A DNA stretch of 64,000 nt, from positions 1,861,015 through 1,925,014 of the forward strand of contig JACQXA010000004.1 in NCBI GenBank assembly GCA_016208975.1, given 5' to 3'. A program made the position numbers and the translations under genes. The notes below the pieces were generated by a model. The model saw only the letters and a program-made list of their open reading frames with translations, did no database searches and had not been told where the DNA came from. Source of the DNA: Nitrospinota bacterium. Its GTDB lineage: Bacteria; Nitrospinota_A; UBA7883; JACRLM01. Below, in pieces: positions 16,417 to 24,049 of the stretch. The stretch's first letter is position 1. Every line of letters starts with the position of its first letter.

Positions 16417-17963
16417 CAGAAATCCATGCCGAATAAACTGTCCAGGTCTTTTCCATGCACCTTGTAATAAATGTTGTTGAGACTCCGTTTAACAGGATAT
16501 CCGACAGATGTCATCCGTATGGGCGGCTGGCCATCTATTATGTTAACCGCGACCGGTTTTAGATAAACATCCACTTCCTCGGCTCCCAGCGATTGGCTGG
16601 CCTCCACCAGGTCATTGGAGTTGAAAGTGAGACGCCTTCCGCCGATGGCGAAGCTCCTGCCCGCCTTGTCGGGTGTATAAACCACAAAGTCCTCGAACGC
16701 CTCCGCCACCGCGGAAGCCACCGTTTGGGGCGTGGGGTTGTCCCGCCGGAAGGTGCCGCCCAGCGCTACGGAGATTACGCCGTTTTCCGTGAGCCGTTCC
16801 CTGGCCATGCGATAAAAATCAACGGAATGCAAAAGCCCAACCTGTATTGTAAGAGGCACAGGCACATCCACGATTATTACATCGTATTTCTTGCTACCGC
16901 TTCCCAGGAACCTTTTGGCGTCTTCTATGACCAGTGTCCAGTTGTTCACCTGGTCAAGCCTGTTAATGTCCCACAGGAACTTGCGGGAGCCGTTTATTAC
17001 AGATTCGTCTATTTCAACGGTTGTGACGAAATCCGAATGCTTGGACGCGTACCGGACTGATTCCATGGAGCCCGAGCCGATTATGAGCGTCTCTTTCGGA
17101 TGCGTCAGGATTATTGGCACACGGGTGAGAAATGTGTTGAACAGGCTAAGCTTGCTGGAGCCATAGTTATGTCTCCCGTTCAAGAAAATATGCCGATTGG
17201 TGTGGCCGGTCCTTAAAAAGTCCACTTTCTGGTATGGCGAGTTGACGCTTTGAATCGTCTCGGCGTCTTCCAATATACCGGCGGAATGATAATAATAGCT
17301 GATACTTTGACGCTGGATATCGTCAAAGACGGCGCCATATGCGGCGACGCCCATTAAAAGCGCGGGCCACGCCGCCACCCGTTTCAGCATGAGTCCCACG
17401 ATAAGGGCCAAAGCCGTTTGGTAAACCAGGGGGAGCGCCCATTGTTCCATTGCGCCGCCAGACACAATCGCCCCAACACCCGCCACCGCCCCGGCCAGTT
17501 CCGCCCCGTATAGCCGGGCCAGGCTTTTTTCACCATTGTGGGTGTCAATGAACCTTGGCAGAAGCAGGCTGAAAAATGAAGACAGGGCGAAGGCGGTGAA
17601 GAACAAAATGAAGAAGAAAGCCGCGCCATACCCCCGATTTTCCACCAACGCTCCGCCAATATATCTGAGCGAGAATGGAAGGGTTATGTGCAATAGCCAG
17701 GTGACCACGGCGGCGGCCTTTATCATCCTTTCGGTAAAGAAGCCCGCGGCGCCGTAACCTATGGAGTAACCGGCGAAATAAGCCACGGTTACCAGGAGGA
17801 TCACAAGCTCTGTCCCCATGAGCATGGCGGATATTTCCCGGATCATGAAGAACTGGAGGATGATCAGGCAAAACCCCGCCAGAAACAATATCCCTTCCGG
17901 AGGGGGACTGGATTTTATTATTTGATTACTTCGGTCTGCCATACATTGCCAATTATACGACAA
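16416..17963 (-). CDS. Membrane-fused spermidine-synthase-like protein
   Basis: A 515-residue protein. Residues 20-235 hold about seven membrane segments (ILFLAGFCLIILQFF, VILLVTVAYFAGYSIGYGAA, FFFILFFTAFALSSFFSLLL). Residues about 265-470 are a Rossmann methyltransferase-like domain of the spermidine synthase type: LIIGSGSMESVRYASKH, TTVEIDESVI, VIEDAKRFL, YDVIIVDVPVPL and HSVDFYRMARERL. The usual GGGDG motif is GSGSM, and the acceptor motif DxxDP is DVPVP, lacking the second Asp, so polyamine synthesis is doubtful. The TTG at 17963 and ATG at 17942 are both possible starts; neither has a good ribosome site, and a TATAAT lies just before the latter. Substrate unknown. Confidence 0.75.
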   Translation of the reverse strand: MSYNWQCMADRSNQIIKSSPPPEGILFLAGFCLIILQFFMIREISAMLMGTELVILLVTVAYFAGYSIGYGAAGFFTERMIKAAAVVTWLLHITLPFSLRYIGGALVENRGYGAAFFFILFFTAFALSSFFSLLLPRFIDTHNGEKSLARLYGAELAGAVAGVGAIVSGGAMEQWALPLVYQTALALIVGLMLKRVAAWPALLMGVAAYGAVFDDIQRQSISYYYHSAGILEDAETIQSVNSPYQKVDFLRTGHTNRHIFLNGRHNYGSSKLSLFNTFLTRVPIILTHPKETLIIGSGSMESVRYASKHSDFVTTVEIDESVINGSRKFLWDINRLDQVNNWTLVIEDAKRFLGSGSKKYDVIIVDVPVPLTIQVGLLHSVDFYRMARERLTENGVISVALGGTFRRDNPTPQTVASAVAEAFEDFVVYTPDKAGRSFAIGGRRLTFNSNDLVEASQSLGAEEVDVYLKPVAVNIIDGQPPIRMTSVGYPVKRSLNNIYYKVHGKDLDSLFGMDF

Positions 17964-18088
17964 CCGGCGCGCGCGTGTCCCGGCTCATGCCATCAGGTTT
18001 AAAATGTTGCAATTTGTACAAAGCCTAATTTAAGATATTCAACTAGTTACATTTAAACTATGATGCATGCATGGATGCGAGGAGCGCC

Positions 18089-18136
18089 ATGCCCTTTGGA
18101 AATACAGACGGATCGGAATTAAATTCGGGAGAGTAG
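18089..18136 (+). CDS. Possible 15-residue upstream peptide (leader ORF)
   Basis: An ATG at 18089 preceded by GAGGAGCGCC, a strong ribosome site, opens a 15-codon frame (MPFGNTDGSELNSGE) that stops at 18136, four bases before the TTG start of the nuclease gene. Ribosomes ending here would be close to the weak TTG start, so it may couple translation. No regulatory amino-acid run is present. Short and unconserved as far as can be seen. Confidence 0.35.
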   Translation: MPFGNTDGSELNSGE

Positions 18137-18140
18137 CATT

Positions 18141-18695
18141 TTGTTCGCGCGAATTTATTTGTCTTACGCCGTTTTCTTAATGCTTCTTGTCTATTCCCCC
18201 AATACATCCCATGCTCAACCGGAAACGGAGCAAAACCTTATCTGGGGCAAGGTTATCCGTGTGTACGATGGGGATACCGTTGCCATAAAGGATGACAAGG
18301 GCCAAACCATTCGTGTGCAATTGGCTTATATCGACGCTCCCGACATGGACTATGTGACCAACGAAAGGCAACCGCTATTCAAGGATTCCATGGACGCGCT
18401 GTCACGGCTTGTGATGAACCAGGAGGTTATCATTGAGGCGTTGGGCAAAGACAGCACAGGCAAGACAGAAGGAATGATTTTCCTCGATAAACTGAACGTG
18501 AACGTGGAAATGGTCCGCCGGGGGCTGGCGGAGATTTACGAGCCTGTGCGCTCCAGGCCCGCGGCGTACAACAGGGAATATGTGGACCAGCTCAAGGAAG
18601 CCGAAGAAACGGCCAAGGCCGACAAGGCGGGTGTATGGGGCCGGAGCGATTATATCTCTCCTTACAAATACAGGCGTCGCCACGGCGGCCAGTAA
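18141..18695 (+). CDS. Secreted thermonuclease (SNase) family protein
   Basis: A 184-residue protein with a signal peptide (LSYAVFLMLLVYSPNTSHA, cleavage near residue 25) and an SNase OB-fold domain (about 33-165). Family features: GKVIRVYDGDTVAIKDD (calcium-binding Asp), VQLAYIDAPDMDY (catalytic Arg position occupied by the preceding IRVQL), and EMVRRGLAEIY...AEETAKADKAGVWG. It would cleave DNA and RNA outside the cytoplasm. The TTG start has GGGAGAG 8 nt upstream, and the start lies four bases after the stop of a possible leader peptide. The C-terminus is basic (KYRRRHGGQ). Nuclease activity is inferred; one catalytic Arg/Glu pair is less clear than in staphylococcal nuclease. Confidence 0.85.
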   Translation: MFARIYLSYAVFLMLLVYSPNTSHAQPETEQNLIWGKVIRVYDGDTVAIKDDKGQTIRVQLAYIDAPDMDYVTNERQPLFKDSMDALSRLVMNQEVIIEALGKDSTGKTEGMIFLDKLNVNVEMVRRGLAEIYEPVRSRPAAYNREYVDQLKEAEETAKADKAGVWGRSDYISPYKYRRRHGGQ

Positions 18696-18737
18696 CCAAC
18701 TCTCCTGCGGGGTTCCGCAGTTCATGGGCATGCCAAC

Positions 18738-19301
18738 GTGTCATTCGAAAAGATGATCTCGAATACCTGGGGGCGCTTCTTTGACTGGGGCGTAACGCCA
18801 GCAGAGAAACTTCTTCAATATCCCTGCGATAAAGTTCCAGATCCTCCTGGCGCCATTTTCTTCCGTGGCGTTACTGTAAAAACCAAAGCGGAAAAACTTT
18901 TTCCATGGTTGTGCCAAATGAGGGTGGCGCCATACAGTTATGACTGGCTGGATAACTTCGGCCGGACAAGCCCCCGTAGCCTTTCCGATGGGATAACGGA
19001 TTTGCGGATCGGGCAGGTTTTCATGACGGGTTTTGAACTGGTGGAGTTCGAGCGAGACCGGCATGTCACCATCAGGAGCAGGGATTGGCCCGCATGGCGA
19101 TTCATGTTCGGCGACATTGTCATCAGTTATTTGATAGAGCCATTGCCGGACAACCAATGCCGCCTTCTTGTGAAAATGCGCGCCGGGTACCCCAAAGGGT
19201 TGTTGATGGGGCCGTTAATGCGGATGCTGTTGCCGCCGGGAGATTCATTTATGATGCGCAAACAGCTGTTAACCTTTAAAACGCTTGCGGAAGGCGGGTA
19301 G
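18738..19301 (+). CDS. SRPBCC-like (START-fold) hypothetical protein
   Basis: A 187-residue protein starting at GTG. The pattern FFRGVTVKTKAEKLFPWLCQ...YSYDWLDNFGR...LRIGQVFM...VTIRSRDWPAWRF...VISYLIEPLPDNQCRLLVKMRA resembles bacterial SRPBCC/polyketide-cyclase-like proteins: an alternating strand region with an ending R-x-L-L-V-K strand and a C-terminal helix. Such folds bind hydrophobic ligands. No signal peptide. It follows the nuclease gene by 42 nt on the same strand. No specific function can be assigned. Confidence 0.6.
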   Translation: MSFEKMISNTWGRFFDWGVTPAEKLLQYPCDKVPDPPGAIFFRGVTVKTKAEKLFPWLCQMRVAPYSYDWLDNFGRTSPRSLSDGITDLRIGQVFMTGFELVEFERDRHVTIRSRDWPAWRFMFGDIVISYLIEPLPDNQCRLLVKMRAGYPKGLLMGPLMRMLLPPGDSFMMRKQLLTFKTLAEGG

Positions 19302-19344
19302 GTTTATGTTTCAATACGGGCGCCCAAACCGGTTGCGTAAAACC

Positions 19345-19375
19345 TGACCAAAATGATAAGCTTTATCAATGGTCA
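19345..19375 (+). promoter_or_regulatory. Long interrupted palindrome upstream of ahbC
   Basis: Outer arms TGACCA / TGGTCA (19345-19350, 19370-19375) enclose an inner dyad TGATAA-GC-TTTATCA, with one extra base on the left side. It lies about 80 nt before the ahbC start in an otherwise unremarkable 154-bp gap. It could be an operator (the inner half resembles FNR/CRP half-sites but with wrong spacing) or an RNA hairpin. Confidence 0.5.
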
Positions 19376-19455
19376 GTGTGGCGAGCCGCCAGCGATAAAC
19401 GCATGTTGGAATTGCCGGGCGCCATCACTTTGCTAACACGAAGGAGTAAAAATCA

Positions 19456-20745
19456 ATGATAGGCATTTCAGCCTTATATTGCCAGGAAGAGAACGAAGGG
19501 GACGCCATCCGTTACGGGAAGCAGTCCCATCACATGAAATCGCGCCCCAACGCCCACGCGGTACCCAAATCCTCTTCGGAACGGCGCCCGGTGACGGCGT
19601 GGAACATCACCCGCACCTGCAACCTGAAGTGCATACATTGTTATAGCGATTCCGAGGAGAAAGCCTACGAAGGGGAGCTTTCCACACAGGAAGGCAAAAA
19701 CCTCATCACCGATTTAAAAGAGTTCGGCATTCCCGCCCTGCTTCTTTCCGGCGGCGAGCCGCTGGTGCGTAAAGACATTTGGGAACTGGCCGGTCACGCC
19801 AGGGAAGTTGGCCTGCGGCTGACCCTCTCCACCAACGGGGTGCTTATAGACGACACCACCGCCCAGCGGATTAAAGACCTGGGTTTCACCTATGTGGGTA
19901 TAAGCCTGGACGGCATCGGCGAGATAAACGACCATTTCCGGGGCAAGAAGGGCGCGTTCGACAAGGCCATGCGCGGATTCAAAAACTGCGTGGCCATCGG
20001 CCAGAGGGTGGGCCTGCGGCTGACCCTCACCCGGCACAATTACGAAAACCTCCACGCCATATTCGATTTCATCGAACGGGAGGGGATACAGCGGGCCTGT
20101 TTCTATCACCTTGTTTATTCCGGCAGGGCGCAGGGGATTTCCGGGGAAGACCTGACCCATGAGGAGACCCGTCACGCCATGGACATCATCCTGGACCGCA
20201 CCGAGGATTTCCACAAACGCGGTCTCCAGAAAGACATCCTTACCGTGGACAACCACGTGGACGGGCCTTACATGTACCTTAAGCTGTTAAAGAAAGATCC
20301 GGAGCGGGCCGGGCAGGTCAGGAAATCGCTGGAATGGAACGGCGGCGGCAGGTATTCCTCCGGCGTATCTTTCGCCGACATAGATTTCCTTGGCAATGTG
20401 CATGCGGACCAGTTCTGGATGCATTACACCTTCGGCAATGTGAGGGACCGGCGCTTCTCCGAGATATGGCTGGACGAGAGCGACAAGCTGATGAACGTGC
20501 TCAAACACCGGCTGGACAACCTGAAGGGCAAGTGCACGAAGTGCAAGTTCCTCATGATGTGCGGCGGCGCCTTGAGGGTGCGGGCGGACCTGGTTTACGG
20601 CGACCCCACGGCGCCAGACCCGGCCTGTTACCTTACAGACGAGGAATGCGGCATAACCCCGGAGATGAGGGCGGAGCTTAAGGCCAAGGGGGAGGATTTT
20701 CCCGTGCCGGAGCATCTGTTGTCCAAATCCGGCGTTTCGGCGTAA
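19456..20745 (+). CDS. ahbC: 12,18-didecarboxysiroheme deacetylase, radical SAM
   Basis: A 429-residue radical SAM enzyme of the siroheme-dependent heme pathway; it removes acetate side chains from didecarboxysiroheme to give iron-coproporphyrin III. The N-terminus MIGISALYC matches AhbC/NirJ1-type proteins. The cluster motif is C55-x3-C59-x2-C62 (CNLKCIHC), with SGGEP and the GISLDG strand typical of the family. The C-terminal region (355-395) has CTKCKFLMMCGG and a late Cys, a SPASM-like auxiliary Fe-S site. An AAGGAG ribosome site lies 10 nt before the ATG. ahbD follows after 16 nt, which confirms the pathway. NirJ (heme d1) is the close alternative, but the pairing with ahbD and absence of nir genes favour AhbC. 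ahbAB are not in the window. Confidence 0.92.
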   Translation: MIGISALYCQEENEGDAIRYGKQSHHMKSRPNAHAVPKSSSERRPVTAWNITRTCNLKCIHCYSDSEEKAYEGELSTQEGKNLITDLKEFGIPALLLSGGEPLVRKDIWELAGHAREVGLRLTLSTNGVLIDDTTAQRIKDLGFTYVGISLDGIGEINDHFRGKKGAFDKAMRGFKNCVAIGQRVGLRLTLTRHNYENLHAIFDFIEREGIQRACFYHLVYSGRAQGISGEDLTHEETRHAMDIILDRTEDFHKRGLQKDILTVDNHVDGPYMYLKLLKKDPERAGQVRKSLEWNGGGRYSSGVSFADIDFLGNVHADQFWMHYTFGNVRDRRFSEIWLDESDKLMNVLKHRLDNLKGKCTKCKFLMMCGGALRVRADLVYGDPTAPDPACYLTDEECGITPEMRAELKAKGEDFPVPEHLLSKSGVSA

Positions 20746-20761
20746 AGGGGAGGAAATCGAG

Positions 20762-21994
20762 ATGTCCCATCCCCATGGCAAAGGGCATCCTGGCGGCCAC
20801 CCTGGCGGACATCCGCGCGAGGCGGTCATAAAGGATGTTTACAAGGATATAAAGGAAACAGACTCCGCCGGTGACATGGCCAGGAAGTTCATGATGAACT
20901 CGGCCAATCAGCTCCGTCTGGTGTTCTGGGAGACCACCGCCGGTTGCAACCTGGAGTGCGTCCACTGCAGAAGGCTGGACGTGGCCCACCAGATGATGAA
21001 AGATGACCTGGACACTGAACAGTCCAAACAGTTGATAGACGCCATCGCCGCCACCTCCCCATGCATACTGGTGCTTTCCGGCGGCGAGCCGTTGTTTCGC
21101 CCGGACATCTACGAGTTGGCGGAATACGCCGATTCGAAGGGGCTCACGGTGGCGCTGGCCACCAATGGCACCATGGTAACCCCAGAGGTGGCCAGGAAGA
21201 TTGTGGATGCGAAGATCCAGCGCGTATCCATCTCGCTGGACGGCGCTTCGGCGGAGACTCACGACAAGTTCCGGCAGTTGCCCGGCTCTTACGAGCGGGC
21301 CATAAAAGGCATGAAGTACCTGCAGGAGCTTGGGATGAGCACGCAGATAAACTGTACCATCGCCAAGCACAACGCCCATGAAGTCCAGAAGATATACCAG
21401 AACGCCATAGACCTTGGCGCCGAGGCTTTGCACATTTTCATGCTGGTGCCGGTGGGTTGCGGCGTGCAGATAGAGAAAGACCAGTCGCTGGATCCGGAGG
21501 CTTACGAGCGGATCCTAAGCTGGTTCTACGAGGTTTCCAAAGAGGGCAAGATACAGACCAAGGCCACCTGCGCCCCCCACTATTTCCGCATCATGCGGCA
21601 GAAGGCGGCGGCGGAGGGGATAACCGTTACGCCGAAAACCCACGGCATGGCCGCCATGACCAAGGGGTGTCTTGCGGGGCAGAGCATTTGTTTTGTCTCC
21701 CACAAGGGGCAGGTGTTCCCCTGTGGTTATTTCCCGCTGGAGGCCGGTAACGTGCTGTCCACGCCCTTCAAAGACATCTGGGACAACGCTGAGGTGTTCA
21801 GGACCCTGCGCGACGTGGAGAAGCTGGAAGGCAAATGCGGCATGTGCGACTACAAGGCCGTTTGCGAAGGGTGCCGCGCCCGGGCGTTCTTCTACACCGG
21901 TGGCGATTACATGGCCGAAGAGCCTTTCTGCATCTACGAACCGCCCCAGTACCAGGTAATGAAAGCCGCCGAGGAGATGCAAGCGGGGAAATAA
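20762..21994 (+). CDS. ahbD: Heme b synthase (iron-coproporphyrin III decarboxylase), radical SAM
   Basis: A 410-residue radical SAM enzyme that oxidatively decarboxylates two propionates of iron-coproporphyrin III to the vinyl groups of heme. Characteristic features: a His/Gly-rich N-terminus (HPHGKGHPGGHPGGHP), LRLVFWETTAGCNLECVHC with C62-x3-C66-x2-C69, LVLSGGEPLFRPDIYE, RVSISLDGASAETHD and HIFMLVPVGCG. The C-terminal part has CGMCDYKAVCEGC, a second Fe-S site. GGGAGGAAAT precedes the ATG. It is co-transcribed with ahbC and is followed by a hairpin terminator. The strong family signatures leave little doubt. Confidence 0.94.
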   Translation: MSHPHGKGHPGGHPGGHPREAVIKDVYKDIKETDSAGDMARKFMMNSANQLRLVFWETTAGCNLECVHCRRLDVAHQMMKDDLDTEQSKQLIDAIAATSPCILVLSGGEPLFRPDIYELAEYADSKGLTVALATNGTMVTPEVARKIVDAKIQRVSISLDGASAETHDKFRQLPGSYERAIKGMKYLQELGMSTQINCTIAKHNAHEVQKIYQNAIDLGAEALHIFMLVPVGCGVQIEKDQSLDPEAYERILSWFYEVSKEGKIQTKATCAPHYFRIMRQKAAAEGITVTPKTHGMAAMTKGCLAGQSICFVSHKGQVFPCGYFPLEAGNVLSTPFKDIWDNAEVFRTLRDVEKLEGKCGMCDYKAVCEGCRARAFFYTGGDYMAEEPFCIYEPPQYQVMKAAEEMQAGK

Positions 21995-22000
21995 TTCATA

Positions 22001-22030
22001 GGCGGGGGGAGCGTTTATTGCGCCCCCGCC
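22001..22030 (+). terminator. Terminator after ahbD
   Basis: GGCGGGGG (22001-22008) pairs with CCCCCGCC (22023-22030), followed by ATTCATTTTG, a weak U-tract. It begins 7 nt after the ahbD stop. Confidence 0.65.
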
Positions 22031-22135
22031 ATTCATTTTGTAAAGTTTTTACCGTAGTTTTTTTATCGCCAGACCCCGGATTGCGACCCGCCTTTTTGTG
22101 TTAATCTTTTAATCACCTTTTCCCTGATTTTATTA

Positions 22136-22164
22136 TCGACTTCGCTGAAAACTTGATTTAGAAT
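22136..22164 (+). promoter_or_regulatory. Likely promoter of the reverse rubrerythrin gene
   Basis: TCGACT (22136-22141), 17-bp spacer, TAGAAT (22159-22164). The -10 lies inside the PerR-like palindrome, a layout that would allow repression by a bound regulator. Confidence 0.5.
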
Positions 22165-22172
22165 CTTTCTAA
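22158..22172 (+). promoter_or_regulatory. PerR-box-like operator upstream of reverse rubrerythrin
   Basis: TTAGAATCTTTCTAA, a 7-1-7 palindrome that fits the PerR consensus TTANAATNATTNTAA at all but one defined position; extended by one base at each side it is a perfect inverted repeat TTTAGAA-TCT-TTCTAAA. It overlaps the probable -10 of a peroxide-detoxification gene, which is the classical PerR target class. Confidence 0.6.
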
Positions 22173-22265
22173 ACTTTTGGTTCCCGAAGGGTCGCTTTTT
22201 GAAAAACAATCCCTTTCGTAACGAGCTAAGGGGTTTTTATCTTAAAACCAAGTGGAGAACTTGAC

Positions 22266-22805
22266 ATGAAAAAATGGAAATGCCTTGTTTGCGGTTATAT
22301 CCACACCGGAGAAACCGCCCCCGACACCTGCCCCGTGTGCTACGCCCCCAAAGCCAAGTTTGAAGAGGCCACCGGCGCCGCGGCCGCCATGGACCTCCCG
22401 GCTTATGTGGACGCCAACATAAAAGGGGAAACCTGGGAAGTTACCCATTACATGGGCATGGCGCTAAAAGCGCAAACCCTGGGACTGGGCGAAGTCGCCG
22501 AGGCCCTCTATCGCATCGCCGCCGAGGAGGCCTATCACGGCGCCAACTTCATCCATCGCGGCCACCGGGACGCCGGGGTGAAGGGAAAGCTGGACACATC
22601 AAGCCAGCTGGCCGACGACCTGAAAAAAGACATGGAGATGATGCTTTCTGGTGAGCGCAACGCCCACAAAGGGAAGAACGAAGCGTCTTCACTGGCCTCC
22701 GCCGAGGGAAAACACGACCTGGCCGGTTTTTTCAAGATCGCCGCGGAAGACGAAGCCCGCCACGCGAAAATATTGGAAGGCCTGCTAAAAAGGCATTTCG
22801 CTTAA
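22266..22805 (+). CDS. Reverse rubrerythrin (NADH-linked peroxidase)
   Basis: A 179-residue non-heme iron protein. Residues 1-35 are a rubredoxin-like domain with Cys6, Cys9, Cys22 and Cys25 (KCLVCG, CPVCY); residues 50-178 are a ferritin-like four-helix bundle with the di-iron ligands in GETWEV, EEAYHGANF, GERNAHKG and EDEARHAKIL. With the rubredoxin part at the N-terminus it is a reverse rubrerythrin, an enzyme that reduces hydrogen peroxide in anaerobes. It is monocistronic: own promoter with PerR-like operator, and a strong terminator 20 nt after the stop. Placing it beside the oxygen-sensitive radical SAM heme genes fits an oxidative-stress defence. Confidence 0.92.
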   Translation: MKKWKCLVCGYIHTGETAPDTCPVCYAPKAKFEEATGAAAAMDLPAYVDANIKGETWEVTHYMGMALKAQTLGLGEVAEALYRIAAEEAYHGANFIHRGHRDAGVKGKLDTSSQLADDLKKDMEMMLSGERNAHKGKNEASSLASAEGKHDLAGFFKIAAEDEARHAKILEGLLKRHFA

Positions 22806-22825
22806 ATCCATTTATCATTGGTACG

Positions 22826-22853
22826 CCGGGGAGTTTTCTCCCCGGTTTTTTTT
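22826..22853 (+). terminator. Strong intrinsic terminator after reverse rubrerythrin
   Basis: Perfect 8-bp stem CCGGGGAG / CTCCCCGG with a TTTT loop followed by eight T. Confidence 0.93.
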
Positions 22854-22899
22854 CGTCCCGGTTGCGAGGTTTGATACATAACCAAAAGGGGGATGGAAA

Positions 22900-22927
22900 T
22901 TGCAATCCTGGGGGCGTATAGTAGAAT
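22900..22927 (+). promoter_or_regulatory. Promoter of the Ser-rich lipoprotein gene
   Basis: TTGCAA (22900-22905), 16-bp spacer, TAGAAT (22922-22927), about 50 nt before the ATG. Confidence 0.45.
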
Positions 22928-22936
22928 TCCGCTGGC

Positions 22937-22956
22937 AATGTAACATAATGTACATT
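22937..22956 (+). promoter_or_regulatory. Dyad after the lipoprotein promoter
   Basis: AATGTA and TACATT arms separated by 8 nt (AATGTA-ACATAATG-TACATT). It lies just downstream of the predicted transcription start, where a repressor could block elongation. Confidence 0.35.
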
Positions 22957-22979
22957 TACCTGGGGGACGCGAAGGAGAT

Positions 22980-23483
22980 ATGGAAAAGATAACCGTTTAT
23001 GTTCTTGTCTTGTTCGCTTTAACCCTTGGCGCTTGCGGCGCGGGCTCTTCTTCCAGCAGTTCATCAGACAGTTCCACATATTCTGGAACCTTGGACCAGA
23101 CCGTGTACCGTGAAGGGGCAAGCCGCTTGGAACGCCTGGCCGAATGCGCTTTAAGCAGTCCCATCACCATTACGATAAACACCGATGGAACCGCCAGTGG
23201 AACCACCACCAGCGTGGACACATATGGCGCGGCTGAGACAGCTTCATGCCGGTATGTTGGGGACGAGGCCTGGGCCAACTGGACGGGCACGTTCGATAAC
23301 GGCGCGTTCACCATGAGTTCTTCGGGGTCGGGGCCGCACGTGTCATTTTCCGGCTCTTCCTCCGGCGTTTATACCGACACAACCATCACCGGCGCGGGAT
23401 CCGGCACGGTTACGGTGACCACGTCCACCGGCGCTCAGGAGACGCTGACGGTGGAGTACACATTGTCCCTCACCAAGGTGTAA
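22980..23483 (+). CDS. Small Ser/Thr-rich lipoprotein
   Basis: A 167-residue lipoprotein: hydrophobic signal (VYVLVLFALTLG) with lipobox LGAC at Cys19, a linker of consecutive Ser, then a beta-rich domain (SPITITINTDGTASGTTTSV, WTGTFDNGAFTMSSSGSG, TVTVTTSTGAQETL). The repeating strand-turn pattern suggests a small beta-sandwich or calycin-like fold on the outer or inner membrane. AAGGAGAT stands just before the ATG. Function unknown; it has its own promoter and lies between the rubrerythrin and ridA genes. Confidence 0.75.
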   Translation: MEKITVYVLVLFALTLGACGAGSSSSSSSDSSTYSGTLDQTVYREGASRLERLAECALSSPITITINTDGTASGTTTSVDTYGAAETASCRYVGDEAWANWTGTFDNGAFTMSSSGSGPHVSFSGSSSGVYTDTTITGAGSGTVTVTTSTGAQETLTVEYTLSLTKV

Positions 23484-23650
23484 CGTTCGAATCCCTCCGG
23501 GGCTGGTTTGAAACCCTGCCCCGGGGAAGCAGGTCAATCGAATCCTCCTCGCTACACCGCTCAATTCCCCGCCAATTCCACGGCGGGTTGGGGTATCATA
23601 TCGAGACTGGAAACAGAGTTTTTCGACGAGTTTTGGAGGGGTAGAGTTAC

Positions 23651-24040
23651 ATGGCAAGACAGAACATATCCACCGGCTCCAAGTGGGAGCCTATAATTGG
23701 CTATTCCCGCGCCGTGCGGGTTGGGAACGTAATATCAGTCTCCGGCACCACCGCCACCGACGAGACCGGAAAGATAGTCGGCGAGGGAGACGTTTACGCC
23801 CAAACCGCCCAGGCGCTCAAAAATATCGGCGCCGCGCTGAATAAGGCCGGAGCGGGGCTCCATCACGTGGTACGCACACGCATGTACATGGTGAACATCG
23901 GCGAGTGGGAGAAGGCCGGCAGGGCCCACGGCGAGGTTTTCGGCGACATCCGCCCCGCCACCGCAATGGTGGAGGTGAGCAGGCTGATAGACCCGAAGAT
24001 GCTTGTGGAAATCGAGGCGGACGCCATCATTACGGAGTGA
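23651..24040 (+). CDS. RidA family enamine/imine deaminase-like protein
   Basis: A 129-residue protein of the YjgF/YER057c/UK114 family; trimeric enzymes of this family hydrolyse reactive enamines and imines from amino-acid metabolism. Matching segments: [35 protein letters not shown] and [22 protein letters not shown], which contains the family C-terminal signature. The Arg that binds substrate carboxylates is present in VVRTRMY. Ribosome site GGAGGGG. trpE starts 10 nt downstream, so the two are co-transcribed. Confidence 0.92.
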   Translation: MARQNISTGSKWEPIIGYSRAVRVGNVISVSGTTATDETGKIVGEGDVYAQTAQALKNIGAALNKAGAGLHHVVRTRMYMVNIGEWEKAGRAHGEVFGDIRPATAMVEVSRLIDPKMLVEIEADAIITE

Positions 24041-24049
24041 CTGCGGCGA

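Noticed and set aside
19351-19369. FNR/CRP site within the dyad before ahbC
   Set aside because: The TGAT/ATCA half-sites are 7 nt apart, not 4 or 6, so the standard FNR or CRP spacing is not met.
23484-23560. tRNA-like T-arm motifs (GTTCGAATCC, ATCGAATCC) after the lipoprotein gene
   Set aside because: No acceptor-stem pairing, D-arm or anticodon arm could be drawn around either motif, and no CCA end follows. A GC-rich stem (CCGGGG/CCCCGG) is present but without a T run, so it is not called a terminator either.
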